Assembly: GCF_009618275.1 (NCBI RefSeq)
Contig: NZ_WIAD01000042.1
Location: 1-52,028, forward strand
Source of the DNA: Roseimaritima sediminicola
GTDB taxonomy: Bacteria; Planctomycetota; Planctomycetia; Pirellulales; Pirellulaceae
Length of the DNA stretch: 52,028 bases
Direction: 5' to 3'
In this document: in pieces, positions 34,009 through 43,708 of the stretch
How the letters are laid out: every line of letters starts with the position of its first letter
Numbering within the stretch: position 1 is the stretch's first letter
Position numbers and translations under genes: made by a program
Notes under the pieces: model-generated
Told to the model about the DNA's origin: nothing
The model's input: the letters and a program-made list of their open reading frames with translations, nothing else
Database searches by the model: none

Positions 34009-35613
34009 TCAGCGGCCATCGCCGGTGTACTCGATCGTGGCACCCTGCGGCGCTTGGGGCCACGGCGTTTCTCCCTCGGCCCAACTCTGCGGCTGCTCGG
34101 CTCGCACGGCATCGACCAGGTCGACCAGCCACGCCGGCGGGTCGACGTTTTCCTTCTGGCCGTAGACGTAGGGCAGCGGCGGATCCATCAACCGCGTCTT
34201 CTCGCCCATCGGCGGACGCTGCTCCGCGGCGGCCTCGAGCTTGGCAGCCAACCGCTGCACGATGTCCGGGTGCTGCGCCGCGATGTCGGTCGTCTCGTAG
34301 GGGTCTCGACGAATATCAAACAACATGTCGCCCATCAACTTGTAATCGCCACTGCGGATCGTGGGCAGGCGGACGCTGCCGGCGACTTCGAAAATGATTT
34401 CCTGTCGCGGGCTGGGCCGACCGGCAAACAGCGTCGGCGTCATGTCCATGCCGTCCAGCGGCAGCGTGCCCTCGAGCGACGCGCCGGCCAGAGCGGCGAA
34501 CGTGGGCAACAGGTCCACCACGTGCATCATCCCATCGTTGGTCGTGCCGGCTTCGATCCGGCCGGGATAACGCATTACGCAGGGCACCCGCACGCCGCCC
34601 TCGAACGTGGTGTTCTTGGTGCCGCGGTACGGCGCGTTCATCGCTTCGGTCAGGCCGCCGTTATCGTTGGCAAAGATCACCAGCGTGTTGTCGCGGTAAC
34701 CCAACTGGTCCACGGCTCCGACGATTCGTCCGACCGCATCGTCCAAGCACTTCAGAGCGGCCTCGCGAGCGGGATACTGATCGGTGTACCGCGGCACCTC
34801 CTCGATCGGTCCGTGGACGGCGTTAAAGGGCACGTAGATGAAAAACGGTTGCTCCGCCGCCGCGTCTTCGCCGCCTTCGCTGCGCTCACCCAACAGCCGC
34901 ACCACTTCGCCCGCGATCAGGTCCGTCGTGTACCCCTGCTCGAACAAGGGCCGTTGGTTGCGATGCCAATCGTAGACGGCGAACCGGGCCGGGGCATTAT
35001 GCGGAATGGTGTACTGGTTGTAGTCGATACCCCAAGCGTAATGGCCGTACTGGTGCTGGAAGCCCTGCCCCATCGGCAGATGCTCCTCCAGCCATTCACC
35101 GCAGTGCCACTTGCCGGTGATCGCCGTGAAATAACCGGCATCGGCCAGCACTTCCGCCACGGTCCGCTCCTCGCTGGGCAGCGCATGGATCCGCCGCGTA
35201 GGCTCGCCTCGTTCGTTGTGCGCCAGCTGCAGATTCAATTTGGCCAGGTAGCTGGGTTTGCCAAAGTCTTCGCTGCGCCAATCCATCCAGTTGCGAAACG
35301 CATACCGCCCGCTCAGGAGGGCGCCCCGCGTCGGGGCACAGACCGAGTGGGTGTAGAACTGCCTCAGGCGAACGCCCTCGGCGGCCAAACGATCCAGGTG
35401 CGGCGTCAGCTCGGCGTTGCCGCCGTGAAACCCCGGCTCGGCCCAGCCCATGTCGTCGGACAGCATGAACACGATATTCGGCCGATGCGGCGCCAAGGCG
35501 GCGACGGGTTCGGCGGCAACCGGCGGAGCACCAATGCTCGTTCCGGCAGAGGCCACCAGGGCAACCAGAACCGTCTTCTTCCACAACCTCATCAGGGCGG
35601 ACCAACATTGCAT
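34009..35613 (-). CDS. Secreted arylsulfatase-type sulfatase
   Basis: Predicted 534 residues. The ATG at 35613 has GGAG at good spacing; a second ATG seven codons later would also give the signal peptide (about 10-36). The sulfatase domain starts RPNIVFMLSDDMGWAEPG, has C92-A-P-T-R (Cys-type activation motif), ITGKWHCGEW and FANDNGG. The layout follows arylsulfatase A/B-like sulfatases (family S1). Its stop is 69 bases before the next sulfatase, so the pair is probably one transcript acting on the same sulfated glycan. The substrate cannot be read from sequence. Confidence 0.93.
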   Translation of the reverse strand: MQCWSALMRLWKKTVLVALVASAGTSIGAPPVAAEPVAALAPHRPNIVFMLSDDMGWAEPGFHGGNAELTPHLDRLAAEGVRLRQFYTHSVCAPTRGALLSGRYAFRNWMDWRSEDFGKPSYLAKLNLQLAHNERGEPTRRIHALPSEERTVAEVLADAGYFTAITGKWHCGEWLEEHLPMGQGFQHQYGHYAWGIDYNQYTIPHNAPARFAVYDWHRNQRPLFEQGYTTDLIAGEVVRLLGERSEGGEDAAAEQPFFIYVPFNAVHGPIEEVPRYTDQYPAREAALKCLDDAVGRIVGAVDQLGYRDNTLVIFANDNGGLTEAMNAPYRGTKNTTFEGGVRVPCVMRYPGRIEAGTTNDGMMHVVDLLPTFAALAGASLEGTLPLDGMDMTPTLFAGRPSPRQEIIFEVAGSVRLPTIRSGDYKLMGDMLFDIRRDPYETTDIAAQHPDIVQRLAAKLEAAAEQRPPMGEKTRLMDPPLPYVYGQKENVDPPAWLVDLVDAVRAEQPQSWAEGETPWPQAPQGATIEYTGDGR

Positions 35614-35696
35614 ACAGGGTATCTCCGGTCATTCTCGAACAAGCTTCGTGCTGGCAGTATAACTCGGCGCGACAGCGAATGACCGAGAGCCGCGGC

Positions 35697-36515
35697 TTAA
35701 TAGTCGGCGTGCCGGCCGGTGATCGCCGCGAGTTGCTCGTGCAGGGCGGAGTTGGAGGCCAGCACGCTGGTCTTGGCCAACGGCAGCGGCTCGCCGCGAG
35801 CGGTCGTGATCCGGCCGCCGGCCTCTTCGACGATCAACCGGCCGGCGGCAAAGTCCCAGGGCGACAACTGGTATTCGAAGAAACCGCCGAAGTGGCCCGC
35901 GGCGACCTGGCACAGGTCCAGCGAAGCGGTTCCGAAGCGGCGGATGCCGTGGATGTGAGCTTCGAACAGGTCGTTCAGCGCCGCCAGAGTGCTCCGCATC
36001 ATCGCCCCGCGGTCGTAATAGAACCCGCATCCCACCAGGACTTCGGCCAGCGACGCGGCCGACGATACCGCGATTCGGTTGCCGTTGTGCGCGGCGCCCC
36101 CGCCGGCGGTGGCGGTGTACCAATCCTGATGCGCCGGGTTGTAGACCACGCCCGCCGCGGCCCGGCCGCGATGGTAGTAGGCGATGGAAACGGCAAAGTG
36201 CGGGATGCGATGGGCGTAATTATTGGTTCCGTCCAGCGGATCGATCACCCACAGGTGCTCGGCATCGACACCGCCGCTGAGCGTCTCCTCACCCAACATC
36301 TCGTAATCCGGCGTCGCCGCCCGCAGCACCTCGGCGATCTTCTCCTCGGCGTGCACGTCGGCATCGGAGACCAGGTCGTAGCTCATCCCGCCCGAGTCGG
36401 CTTTGTTGCGGATCTCGACGCCCTCTTCCAGGTAGCGCATCAGGATTTGCCCCGCCTGCTCAGCCGCCTCGCGAGCCACTTCGAGGTGTGCCGAATAGTC
36501 GCCAGGATCGATCAT
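35697..36515 (-). CDS. Inositol monophosphatase family protein
   Basis: Predicted 272 residues. It has the Mg-site signatures of the family: GEE (75-77), WVIDPLDGTNNY (89-100) and WDFAAG near 224. The length fits IMPase/SuhB. Substrates in this family range over inositol-1-phosphate, fructose-1,6-bisphosphate, histidinol phosphate and PAP (3-prime-phosphoadenosine 5-prime-phosphate). Given two sulfatases directly downstream, a CysQ-like role on PAP is tempting, but nothing in the sequence proves it. It probably heads the three-gene run. Confidence 0.88.
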   Translation of the reverse strand: MIDPGDYSAHLEVAREAAEQAGQILMRYLEEGVEIRNKADSGGMSYDLVSDADVHAEEKIAEVLRAATPDYEMLGEETLSGGVDAEHLWVIDPLDGTNNYAHRIPHFAVSIAYYHRGRAAAGVVYNPAHQDWYTATAGGGAAHNGNRIAVSSAASLAEVLVGCGFYYDRGAMMRSTLAALNDLFEAHIHGIRRFGTASLDLCQVAAGHFGGFFEYQLSPWDFAAGRLIVEEAGGRITTARGEPLPLAKTSVLASNSALHEQLAAITGRHADY

Positions 36516-36941
<426 letters not shown>

Positions 36942-38018
36942 CTACTTTCCCGTCGACCAATCGTCTCGGGGCCAGTGGTGGCGGCGGAGGACGTGCTGGA
37001 GCGCTTCGGGCAACTCGGGCAGCGCGGCCGACGCCGCGTTCTGTTTCACTTGGGCGGCCGAGCGCATCCCCACGACCACACAGCTGACCTCGGGCCGCGA
37101 GAGGGCAAATTTGATCGCCACATCGCGGAGGCTGTAGCGGGCGTCGAGCCCGAACTGGGCGACGTCCTGACCGATCCGCTCGACACGCTCGGTGGCGCGG
37201 CCCAGCCGATCGCCGGCAAAGTAGTGTCGGCGGAAGTCGTCTTCGGCAAAGACGTGCTCGGCCGAATACTTGCCGGCCAGCACACCGTGCTCCAAGGCCG
37301 CCCGCACGATCACCCCGGTGCCGGTCTCGGCGGCCACCGGCAATAGCTGGGCGGCCGCGTCCTGGCGGAGCAGATTGAAGGGCACCTCGACCACGTCGAC
37401 CAGCCCGTTATGCATCAGCGGGATCACGCAGTTGGGATCGTGCGGCGGCGCACACAGGCCCACCAGAGCCAGCTTGCCCTCTTCCTTCATCCGCCGCAGG
37501 ATGACCAACGGCTGGGGGTCGTCGCTCCAAGCTCGCGTCCAGGCGGCCAACAGGTGCAGCCCCAGAGATTCGCGTCCCAGCCGCTCGAGCCGCCGATGAA
37601 CGTCGTCTCGCAGGTACGCCGGCCCGTAGCGGTCCTGCCAGCGACAGTAGGGCGACAGCGGCGTCGGCCCGGCGGCCGGCTCGCTTTTGCTGGCCACCAG
37701 GATCGCTCCGCCGGGATCAACCTCGGCCAGCACGCGAGCGACCGTCCGTTCGCAGACGTCTTCGCCCTGGCAGACGTCGATGTAGCGGATGCCCGCCTCG
37801 AGGGCCGCTTCAAGCGCCGCTTCGAGGGCCGGCTCGGGGGCCGCTTCGGGAGCACCGGCAACCGCGTCGGTGGGCGACGCCGCGAGCCGGGTCGGATCGC
37901 GGCGATTTGAATCGTTCGGCGGGCCAGCCGACCGGCTCAGCGGAAACGTACCGAACCCGATTTCGGAAATGTTGCGACCGGTTTCGCCGAGCGGACGTGG
38001 ACGGATCACAGTGGCCAA
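36942..38018 (-). CDS. Aldo/keto reductase-like protein lacking catalytic Tyr and His
   Basis: Predicted 358 residues, with a TTG start and weak G-rich Shine-Dalgarno. The N terminus (PLGETGRNISEIGFGTFPLS) and the FAL-SRPEVSCVVVGMRS C terminus are typical AKR barrel. Of the usual Asp-Tyr-Lys-His tetrad, D81 and K111 are kept. The region that normally holds the Tyr (xxYGxGESE) reads CQGEDVCE, and the usual His in LLHWP-like sequence is replaced (HLLAAW, A158). An Ala/Glu-rich insert (about 36-75) includes a short AALEAALEA repeat. It could be a non-enzymatic or altered-activity member. Confidence 0.8.
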   Translation of the reverse strand: MATVIRPRPLGETGRNISEIGFGTFPLSRSAGPPNDSNRRDPTRLAASPTDAVAGAPEAAPEPALEAALEAALEAGIRYIDVCQGEDVCERTVARVLAEVDPGGAILVASKSEPAAGPTPLSPYCRWQDRYGPAYLRDDVHRRLERLGRESLGLHLLAAWTRAWSDDPQPLVILRRMKEEGKLALVGLCAPPHDPNCVIPLMHNGLVDVVEVPFNLLRQDAAAQLLPVAAETGTGVIVRAALEHGVLAGKYSAEHVFAEDDFRRHYFAGDRLGRATERVERIGQDVAQFGLDARYSLRDVAIKFALSRPEVSCVVVGMRSAAQVKQNAASAALPELPEALQHVLRRHHWPRDDWSTGK

Positions 38019-38336
38019 CAGCCCCCGGGGTTTTTTGATTTAGTTTTAGTTTTGATTTGGAAGCGAGCGAACCGAGCCGAACCGAACCAAGCCGAACCGA
38101 GCCAAGCCGAGGTCCGGAAACAACCCATTCGGGCCGTGACGAACGGGGGACAATGTGAAGTTTTGCCGATTGAGCAGGCGACGCGAAGGGGCCTGTTTGA
38201 ATTTTCAGGCTTTCCGAACCGCCTGCGGTGTTGGTCTCAATTGTCAGGCTATCCCCTACCGATTCCCTTCACAACAACGCTGCTATCATCGGCCGATACC
38301 CTTCGGTATTGGCGAGACACCAAGGAGGGTCTGCAA
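38019..38336. other. Divergent gap with pentamer repeats
   Basis: No gene is seen apart from a frame continuing the downstream gene upstream of its ribosome-binding site. Bases 38065-38112 are an irregular run of AACCG/AGCCG pentamers. The rest probably holds promoters for the divergent genes, though no clear -35/-10 pair is evident. AAGGAGGG at 38322-38329 is the ribosome-binding site of the next gene. Confidence 0.5.
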
Positions 38337-39302
38337 ATGGCTCCGTTCGCACCGACACCTGTGTTGTCTATCGTTGTGCCCCATTTGGGCGATGATTCCC
38401 GTTTCGAGTCGAGTCTGGTTTCCGTATTGGAAAACCGGCCTCGCCGCTGTGAGGTCCTGGTATGTCACGACGGCAGTTACGGTGATCCTTTTGACCTGGG
38501 CGACGAAGTCCGTTTTGTAACCAGCCCCTCGCAGGACCTGCCCAGCCAGGTCCTGGCCGCTGCGGAGGCTGCCCAGGGGCGCCTGCTGCACGTGCTCTGC
38601 GACGGCGCCGTGGCCACCGAGGGCTGGACCGAAGCCGCCTTGGACGCCTTTGAGGATCCGTCCGTGGCCAGTGTCGCCCCGCGGGTCAGCGACGGCGACG
38701 ACAAGCACACCGCCGCCTTGGGCTGGACCCAGACCGCCGGCTCGGTCTGCACCCCGGTCGCCGCCGGTCGCCGCACGCCCAGCCGACGCGACCGCGCGGC
38801 GGTTCGCGGCGCCTATTTATCCGCCTCGTTCTGGCGGACGGCCGTCCTCCGCTGTTTGGACGAACTGACCGCCACGACCGATCCGCACGTCGCCACCGCG
38901 CTCTGGACCGCCGCGATTCACCGCGCGGGCTTGCGCTGCAGCGGCCAGGTGGCCAGTCAGGTCCGGGCCGACAGCGATTTCGCTCAGTCCCTACAGCTCT
39001 CGGCCACCACGACGCGTCACCTGCAATCGGTCGCCACGGTCGCCGATGGGCAATCGGCCCTGAAAGCCGGCCTGACCGGCTTGGCCGCCAATGTCCACCG
39101 GCCGGGACGCTGGAGCCCGGCGTGGGGACGACTGAGCGCCGCCTGGGCCGACACCGCGATCCAGCGCCGCTGGCGCAGCGAGCTGCCCTCGGTCGTGGCC
39201 GCCGTGATGGCCGCCGCCGAAGGCGACGAGCGCCCGATGACGCTGAAGATGCCCACCCGCAGCCGCGTCGCCGTCCCCGCCTCGGTCCGCCGAGCCGCCT
39301 AG
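38337..39302 (+). CDS. Glycosyltransferase family 2-like protein
   Basis: Predicted 321 residues from the ATG at 38337, chosen for the strong GGAGGG. The first half has a GT-A pattern: VLSIVVPHLGDD, a second strand CEVLVCHDGS, and AAQGRLLHVLCDG with a possible metal-binding acid. An Ala/Arg-rich C terminus (about 210-321) lacks familiar motifs. The sequence is divergent from standard GT2 (the second Asp of DxD is replaced), so catalytic function is unsure. It is alone on the plus strand between repeat arrays. Confidence 0.6.
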   Translation: MAPFAPTPVLSIVVPHLGDDSRFESSLVSVLENRPRRCEVLVCHDGSYGDPFDLGDEVRFVTSPSQDLPSQVLAAAEAAQGRLLHVLCDGAVATEGWTEAALDAFEDPSVASVAPRVSDGDDKHTAALGWTQTAGSVCTPVAAGRRTPSRRDRAAVRGAYLSASFWRTAVLRCLDELTATTDPHVATALWTAAIHRAGLRCSGQVASQVRADSDFAQSLQLSATTTRHLQSVATVADGQSALKAGLTGLAANVHRPGRWSPAWGRLSAAWADTAIQRRWRSELPSVVAAVMAAAEGDERPMTLKMPTRSRVAVPASVRRAA

Positions 39303-39305
39303 ACG

Positions 39306-39490
39306 CCAGTGGCATAGGCTTCCCAGCCTGTGAAAACCAGTGGCATAGGCTTCCCAGCCTGTGAAAACCAGTGGTATAGGCTTCCAGCCTGTGAAAAAGT
39401 AGCACGGCTGTCTCAGCCGTAAGCAACCAAGTGGCATAGGCTTCCCAGCCTGCGAGAGACGCCCCCCACAGGCTGGAAGCCTATGCCACT
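39306..39490. repeat. 31-bp direct repeats closed by an inverted copy
   Basis: Units of CCAGTGGCATAGGCTTCCCA plus GCCTGTGAAAA start near 39306, 39337, 39368 and 39429. Inside is a GCACGGCTGTCTCAGCCGT hairpin (39400-39422), and an inverted copy closes the array (39466-39490). It has the same plan as 27500-27654. Confidence 0.85.
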
Positions 39491-39748
39491 GGGCCGAGCT
39501 ACTTTTCTTTTCAAAAAACAGCAGAACTTCCGCTTGCCTGCTGGGTTAGAATACAATGGTAGGCGGCTCCCAGCATCTGCTCGGTTTTTCCAGCATCCGC
39601 TCGGTTTTTTTCGGGGCAACCATCTGTCACTGCGGATGATTCGCGCCAGCTGTGCTCGGGACGTCAATGTGCTTGCTGCGTCGTTGTGGTCTACGCACCA
39701 CCCCTGCCTGACGCTCCGCTGAACTTTTTCCTCCCTCGAGGTTTTCTT
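39491..39748. other. Upstream region of the efflux operon
   Basis: No gene is seen. GAGCTACTTTTC (to 39508) is shared with 3540-3553. Two tandem 20-bp units (CCAGCATCTGCTCGGTTTTT, 39570-39610) end in T-runs. The promoter for the adaptor gene must lie here or in the preceding array; none is obvious. Confidence 0.45.
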
Positions 39749-41377
39749 GTGGCTGCAATTCGATTGCATTCTAGCCGTCGTGATCGGTATCGACGCGGAG
39801 GCGTCCTGCTGAATCTGTTGTTCTTGCTAGCAATTCTCGCTGTCATCGGCGGCGGGATGGTCTACTACTACCAGGACTCGCCCGAGGAGACGGTGGCCGG
39901 CGAGCTGATCACCCAGCCGGTCAAACTCGCGGCCTTCGACCACGTGGTGCTCGAACACGGTGAGATCGAGAGCAGCCGCAACACGGAATTGCTCTGCGAA
40001 GTCAAAGCCCGCTCGGCGGGCAGCGGCGGCGTTTCGATCCTGTGGGTCGCCGACGAAGGAACGCGGGTCCAAAAGGGCGACAAACTGGTCGAGCTGGATT
40101 CGTCCCAGCTGGAACAGGAACGCAAACAACAGCGGATCGTGCTGGCCAACGCCGAAGCCAATGTGACCAGCGGCGAAGCGGCGGTCGAGCAAGCCAAGAT
40201 CGCTCGCGAAGAGTACCTCGAGGGCGTGTACATGACCGACGAGAAAGCGATCGAAAGCGAGATCGCCGTGGCCCAGCAGGAGCTCCGCAAAGCCAAACTC
40301 GCCTACGACAGCTCCGAGCGTCTGGTCGCCAAGGGATTGGTCAAATCGCTGCAACTGCAAGCCGACCAGTTCGCCGTGGCCAACGCTCAAAACAAACTCG
40401 ATGCCGCTCGCGGACGGCTGACCGTGCTGCAGAACCTGACCCGGCAAAAGATGCTGGTCCAGTTCGATAGCGATATCACCGCGGCCCAGGCCAGTCTCGA
40501 AGCGTTGATCGGGACGCTGGAAGAAGAAAAAGAGAAAATGCAGGAGCTGGAGGAGCAGATCGCCGCCTGCGTCATGACCGCGCCCACCGATGGCGTCGTC
40601 GTTCACGCCAATAAATACAGCCGTCGCGGGGGCAGCGAAGTGGTGATCGAACCGGGCGCCATGATCCGCGAACGCCAGCCCATCATCCGCCTGCCCGACC
40701 CGGCGCTGATGCAGGTCAAAGCCAATATCAACGAATCCCGCGTGACCCTGGTCGAAGAAGGCATGCCGGCGCTGATCCGCGTCGATGCGATCCCCGGCCT
40801 GGAACTCAAAGGCCGCGTCACCAAAGTCAACCGCTATGCCGAACCGGGCAGCTACTTCAGCTCGTCGGTCAAGGAATACGCCACCATCATCGAGATCATC
40901 GATCCGCCGGAGATCATCCGCACCGGGATGACCGCCGAGGTGCAGATCTTTGTGGAACAATTGCCCGAAGCCCTGCAGGTGCCCATCCAAGGCGTCTATG
41001 AGTACAAGGACATCGCCCTGGCGCTGGTCCGCACCCAGGAGGGCAAACTGGAGACGCGGCAGGTCAAAGTCGGAGCGACGAACAGCAAGATGGCGACCAT
41101 CGAGGACGGTTTGGCCGCAGGCGAACAGGTCGTGCTGAACCTGCGAGACCACCTGGACTATGTGGACCTGCCCGAAGTCGCCGCTCGCGACAACTCCGAC
41201 CTGGTGGCGATCGCCGAACAGTCCAATGTCGCAGCCGTGGATGGCCCGAGCGACCGGCCGGCCGGCCCGCAGGACCAGGCCGCCGCAGGGGCTCCCGGCA
41301 AACGTCCCGGCGGCCCCGGCGGCCCCGGCAAACGTCCCGGCGGCGGTTCGGGTGCCAGCGGCGCGGGGAGCCGATAA
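39749..41377 (+). CDS. HlyD/MacA-type periplasmic efflux adaptor
   Basis: Predicted 542 residues. I chose the GTG at 39749 (GAGG seven bases upstream); an ATG 21 codons earlier has no clear site. One membrane helix (about 20-40, LLNLLFLLAILAVIGGGM) is followed by a split biotinyl-lipoyl domain, a long coiled-coil hairpin (about 105-265), and a beta-barrel region (VKANINESRVTLVEEGMPALIRV). The tail is Gly/Pro/Lys-rich, with GKRPGG repeats (about 510-535). It couples an inner-membrane MacB-like pump to the outer membrane. Its TAA stop overlaps the next ATG (TAATG), so the operon is tightly coupled. Confidence 0.9.
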   Translation: MAAIRLHSSRRDRYRRGGVLLNLLFLLAILAVIGGGMVYYYQDSPEETVAGELITQPVKLAAFDHVVLEHGEIESSRNTELLCEVKARSAGSGGVSILWVADEGTRVQKGDKLVELDSSQLEQERKQQRIVLANAEANVTSGEAAVEQAKIAREEYLEGVYMTDEKAIESEIAVAQQELRKAKLAYDSSERLVAKGLVKSLQLQADQFAVANAQNKLDAARGRLTVLQNLTRQKMLVQFDSDITAAQASLEALIGTLEEEKEKMQELEEQIAACVMTAPTDGVVVHANKYSRRGGSEVVIEPGAMIRERQPIIRLPDPALMQVKANINESRVTLVEEGMPALIRVDAIPGLELKGRVTKVNRYAEPGSYFSSSVKEYATIIEIIDPPEIIRTGMTAEVQIFVEQLPEALQVPIQGVYEYKDIALALVRTQEGKLETRQVKVGATNSKMATIEDGLAAGEQVVLNLRDHLDYVDLPEVAARDNSDLVAIAEQSNVAAVDGPSDRPAGPQDQAAAGAPGKRPGGPGGPGKRPGGGSGASGAGSR

Positions 41378-42237
41378 TGACGCGTTCCGCCGCAGGGCCC
41401 GCCCAAGAGACGGCGTCGCCCTATCAATCTCGCTCCACACCCACCGACTCGGCTCCACCCGCTTCCGCCGCAGCTGCCTCGCTGGCCACGTCGATCCGCA
41501 ACGTGACCAAGGAGTACGTGCTGAAGAGCGAAACGGTGCGAGCCCTCCGCGGGGTCTCGTTCGACGTGCCCGAAGGCGACTTCGTGGCCATCATGGGCCC
41601 TTCGGGCAGCGGCAAGAGTACGCTGCTGAACCTGCTGGGATGCCTGGACAAACCGTCCTCGGGCCAATTGCTGCTCGGACCCGACGACATCTCGTTGATG
41701 AGCGACGATGAACTGGCCGAAATCCGCAGCCGCCGGATCGGATTTGTGTTCCAGTCCTATAACCTGATCCAACAGCTGACGGTCGTCGAAAACATCCAGG
41801 TGCCGCTGTACTACCAGGGCCGGCTGGGCGCGAAAGAACGCGAGCGAGCGATCGAGCTGGCCGGTCTGGTCGGGCTGGGCGATCGCCTCGATCACCGTCC
41901 CACCCAACTCTCGGGCGGCCAACAACAGCGGGTCGCCATCGCTCGGTCGCTGGTCAACGATCCGTTTTTTATTCTCGCCGACGAACCCACCGGGAACCTG
42001 GATTCGAAAACCACCGAAGAGATCCTCAGCCTGTTCGATTCGCTCAATTCCGAAGGGCGGACGATCATCCTGGTGACCCACGAGGATGACGTCGGCAATC
42101 GAGCCAAGCGCGTCATCCGCCTCAAAGACGGCCTGCTCCGCAGCGACGTCTTCAACAGCGAAGATGATCGCCGCCGCGCCCGCGAGGAACAAGCGGCCAA
42201 CGTCAAAGCGATCTCAGCCCGGGAGGCCGAGCTATGA
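41377..42237 (+). CDS. MacB-type ABC transporter ATP-binding protein
   Basis: Predicted 286 residues. An N-terminal Ser/Thr/Pro/Ala-rich extension of about 37 residues is atypical. Walker A is GPSGSGKS (74-81), the signature LSGGQQQR (178-185), Walker B ILADEP (199-204) followed by TGNLDSKT, the hallmark of the LolD/MacB/FtsE subgroup. It powers the FtsX-like permease encoded next, with ATG overlapping its stop. The extension could be removed by a later start, but no good internal site is apparent. Confidence 0.93.
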   Translation: MTRSAAGPAQETASPYQSRSTPTDSAPPASAAAASLATSIRNVTKEYVLKSETVRALRGVSFDVPEGDFVAIMGPSGSGKSTLLNLLGCLDKPSSGQLLLGPDDISLMSDDELAEIRSRRIGFVFQSYNLIQQLTVVENIQVPLYYQGRLGAKERERAIELAGLVGLGDRLDHRPTQLSGGQQQRVAIARSLVNDPFFILADEPTGNLDSKTTEEILSLFDSLNSEGRTIILVTHEDDVGNRAKRVIRLKDGLLRSDVFNSEDDRRRAREEQAANVKAISAREAEL

Positions 42238-43571
42238 TGCTGTGGCTGCGAACCTGGCAACTGGGCGTCAAGAGCCTGTTGCTGCATCCGCTGCGGAGCG
42301 GACTGACGATGCTGGGCATCCTGATCGGCGTCTGGGCCGTGATCGTGTTGACGGCGATCAGCCAAGGGGCCAGCGACCAGGTCCAGCGGCAGCTGGAATC
42401 TTTGGGCGCCGATACGATTATTTTGGTCAGCGTGAAACCGTCCGAAGAAATCCTGACGCGGACCGGCACGACCAAGTACGGCCTGACGCGCGACGATCTG
42501 GAATTGGTCAAAGCCACCGTGCCGACGCTGCAATCGGTCAATCCCATTCGCGAGATCCGCCGCCAGTTTTCCCGCGGTGACAATCTTGTCGACGGACGAC
42601 TGGTCGGCTGCACTCCCGGCTACGCCGATCTGAACCGCCTGCAGCTGCGCGACCGTGGCGGTCGTTTCATCACCGACCTGGACAACCGCAAGACGGCCAC
42701 CGTATGCGTGCTGTCGGCCGGCGTTGCCGATCGGTTGTTCCCCTACGAAGACCCGCTGGGCAAACGCATCTATGTGCCCGAGAGCCAGGACTACTATCGC
42801 GTGGTCGGCGTGCTGAAACATCGCACAGCCTCGGCCGCGGTCGGTGGCTCGCTGGATTCGCAGGATTTCTCCAACGACGTCTACATTCCGATCCGCACCC
42901 TGCGAGGCCGGATCGGCGACCGCATCGTGACCCGCCGCAGTGGCCAGTTTCAAGTCGAAGAACTGGAACTGAACCAGATCACGCTGCGGGTCGGCGGCGG
43001 CGAGAAGGCGGTCCGCAGCACCGCCAAAATGATCGAGAACCTGCTGGACGAGCGGCACGCCAGCATGGAGGACGCGGCGGTCGTCGTGCCTCTGGAGCTG
43101 CTCGAACAAGCCCGCAACCTGCGGCTGATGTTCCTCGGCATCGGCGTCCTGATCGCCTGCATCTCGTTGATCGTCGGCGGCATCGGGATCATGAACATCA
43201 TGTTGGCCAGCGTGACCGAACGGACGCGCGAGATCGGCATCCGCCGCGCGCTCGGGGCAAAGCGCAACGACATCACTCGGCAGTTCCTGGTCGAAACCGT
43301 GGTGCTCAGCTTTGCCGGCGCGGCGCTGGGGATCTTGTTGGGTTTTCTCGGGCCGCCGATGTACCGCGGGATGCTGGCTCTGGTCGCCCACTGGGCCCCG
43401 GACAAATACGCCGTGCTGCCCGACGTGATTCGCGAAGCCGAACCGACGATCGTCTACGAAACAATTCCCTTGGCCGTGGGCATCGCCGTGGCCGTGGGTT
43501 TGGCCAGTGGCCTCTACCCCGCCATCCGCGCCGCCCGCATGAACCCCATCGACGCCCTCCGCCACGAGTAG
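42234..43571 (+). CDS. MacB-like FtsX-family permease
   Basis: Predicted 445 residues with one N-terminal helix (about 20-45, LTMLGILIGVWAVIVLTAIS), a large periplasmic MacB_PCD domain (about 50-275) and three C-terminal helices in an FtsX domain (about 300-430) with SVTERTREIGIRRALGAKR, the coupling motif. This is the mechanotransmission type of transporter. With the adaptor and ATPase it forms a MacAB-like tripartite pump or lipoprotein/toxin exporter. No outer-membrane TolC homologue is in the window. Confidence 0.93.
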   Translation: MMLWLRTWQLGVKSLLLHPLRSGLTMLGILIGVWAVIVLTAISQGASDQVQRQLESLGADTIILVSVKPSEEILTRTGTTKYGLTRDDLELVKATVPTLQSVNPIREIRRQFSRGDNLVDGRLVGCTPGYADLNRLQLRDRGGRFITDLDNRKTATVCVLSAGVADRLFPYEDPLGKRIYVPESQDYYRVVGVLKHRTASAAVGGSLDSQDFSNDVYIPIRTLRGRIGDRIVTRRSGQFQVEELELNQITLRVGGGEKAVRSTAKMIENLLDERHASMEDAAVVVPLELLEQARNLRLMFLGIGVLIACISLIVGGIGIMNIMLASVTERTREIGIRRALGAKRNDITRQFLVETVVLSFAGAALGILLGFLGPPMYRGMLALVAHWAPDKYAVLPDVIREAEPTIVYETIPLAVGIAVAVGLASGLYPAIRAARMNPIDALRHE

Positions 43572-43585
43572 GCACCGGTTCCCAT

Positions 43586-43708
43586 CAGCCGCAAGGCGCT
43601 AGCCAACGGTTCAGCCGCAAGGCGCTAGCCAACGGTTCAGCCGCAAGGCGCTAGCCAACGGTTCAGCCGCAAGGCGCTAGCCAACGGTTCAGCCGCAAGG
43701 CGCTAGCC
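43586..43708. repeat. 26-bp tandem repeats merging into the long-hairpin element
   Basis: Four exact units of CAGCCGCAAGGCGCTAGCCA plus ACGGTT start at 43586, 43612, 43638 and 43664. A fifth from 43690 runs straight into copy 3 of the 150-bp element, whose far edge has the same GGCGCTAGCCAACGGTT. The array thus appears to be amplified from the element edge. Confidence 0.85.

Noticed and set aside
35697-36515. Naming the IMPase-like gene cysQ or suhB
   Set aside because: Shared metal-site motifs do not separate the subfamilies by eye.
39827-41458. Antisense frame over the HlyD gene (543 codons)
   Set aside because: The plus-strand adaptor is well supported by domains and operon overlap; the antisense frame has no motif.
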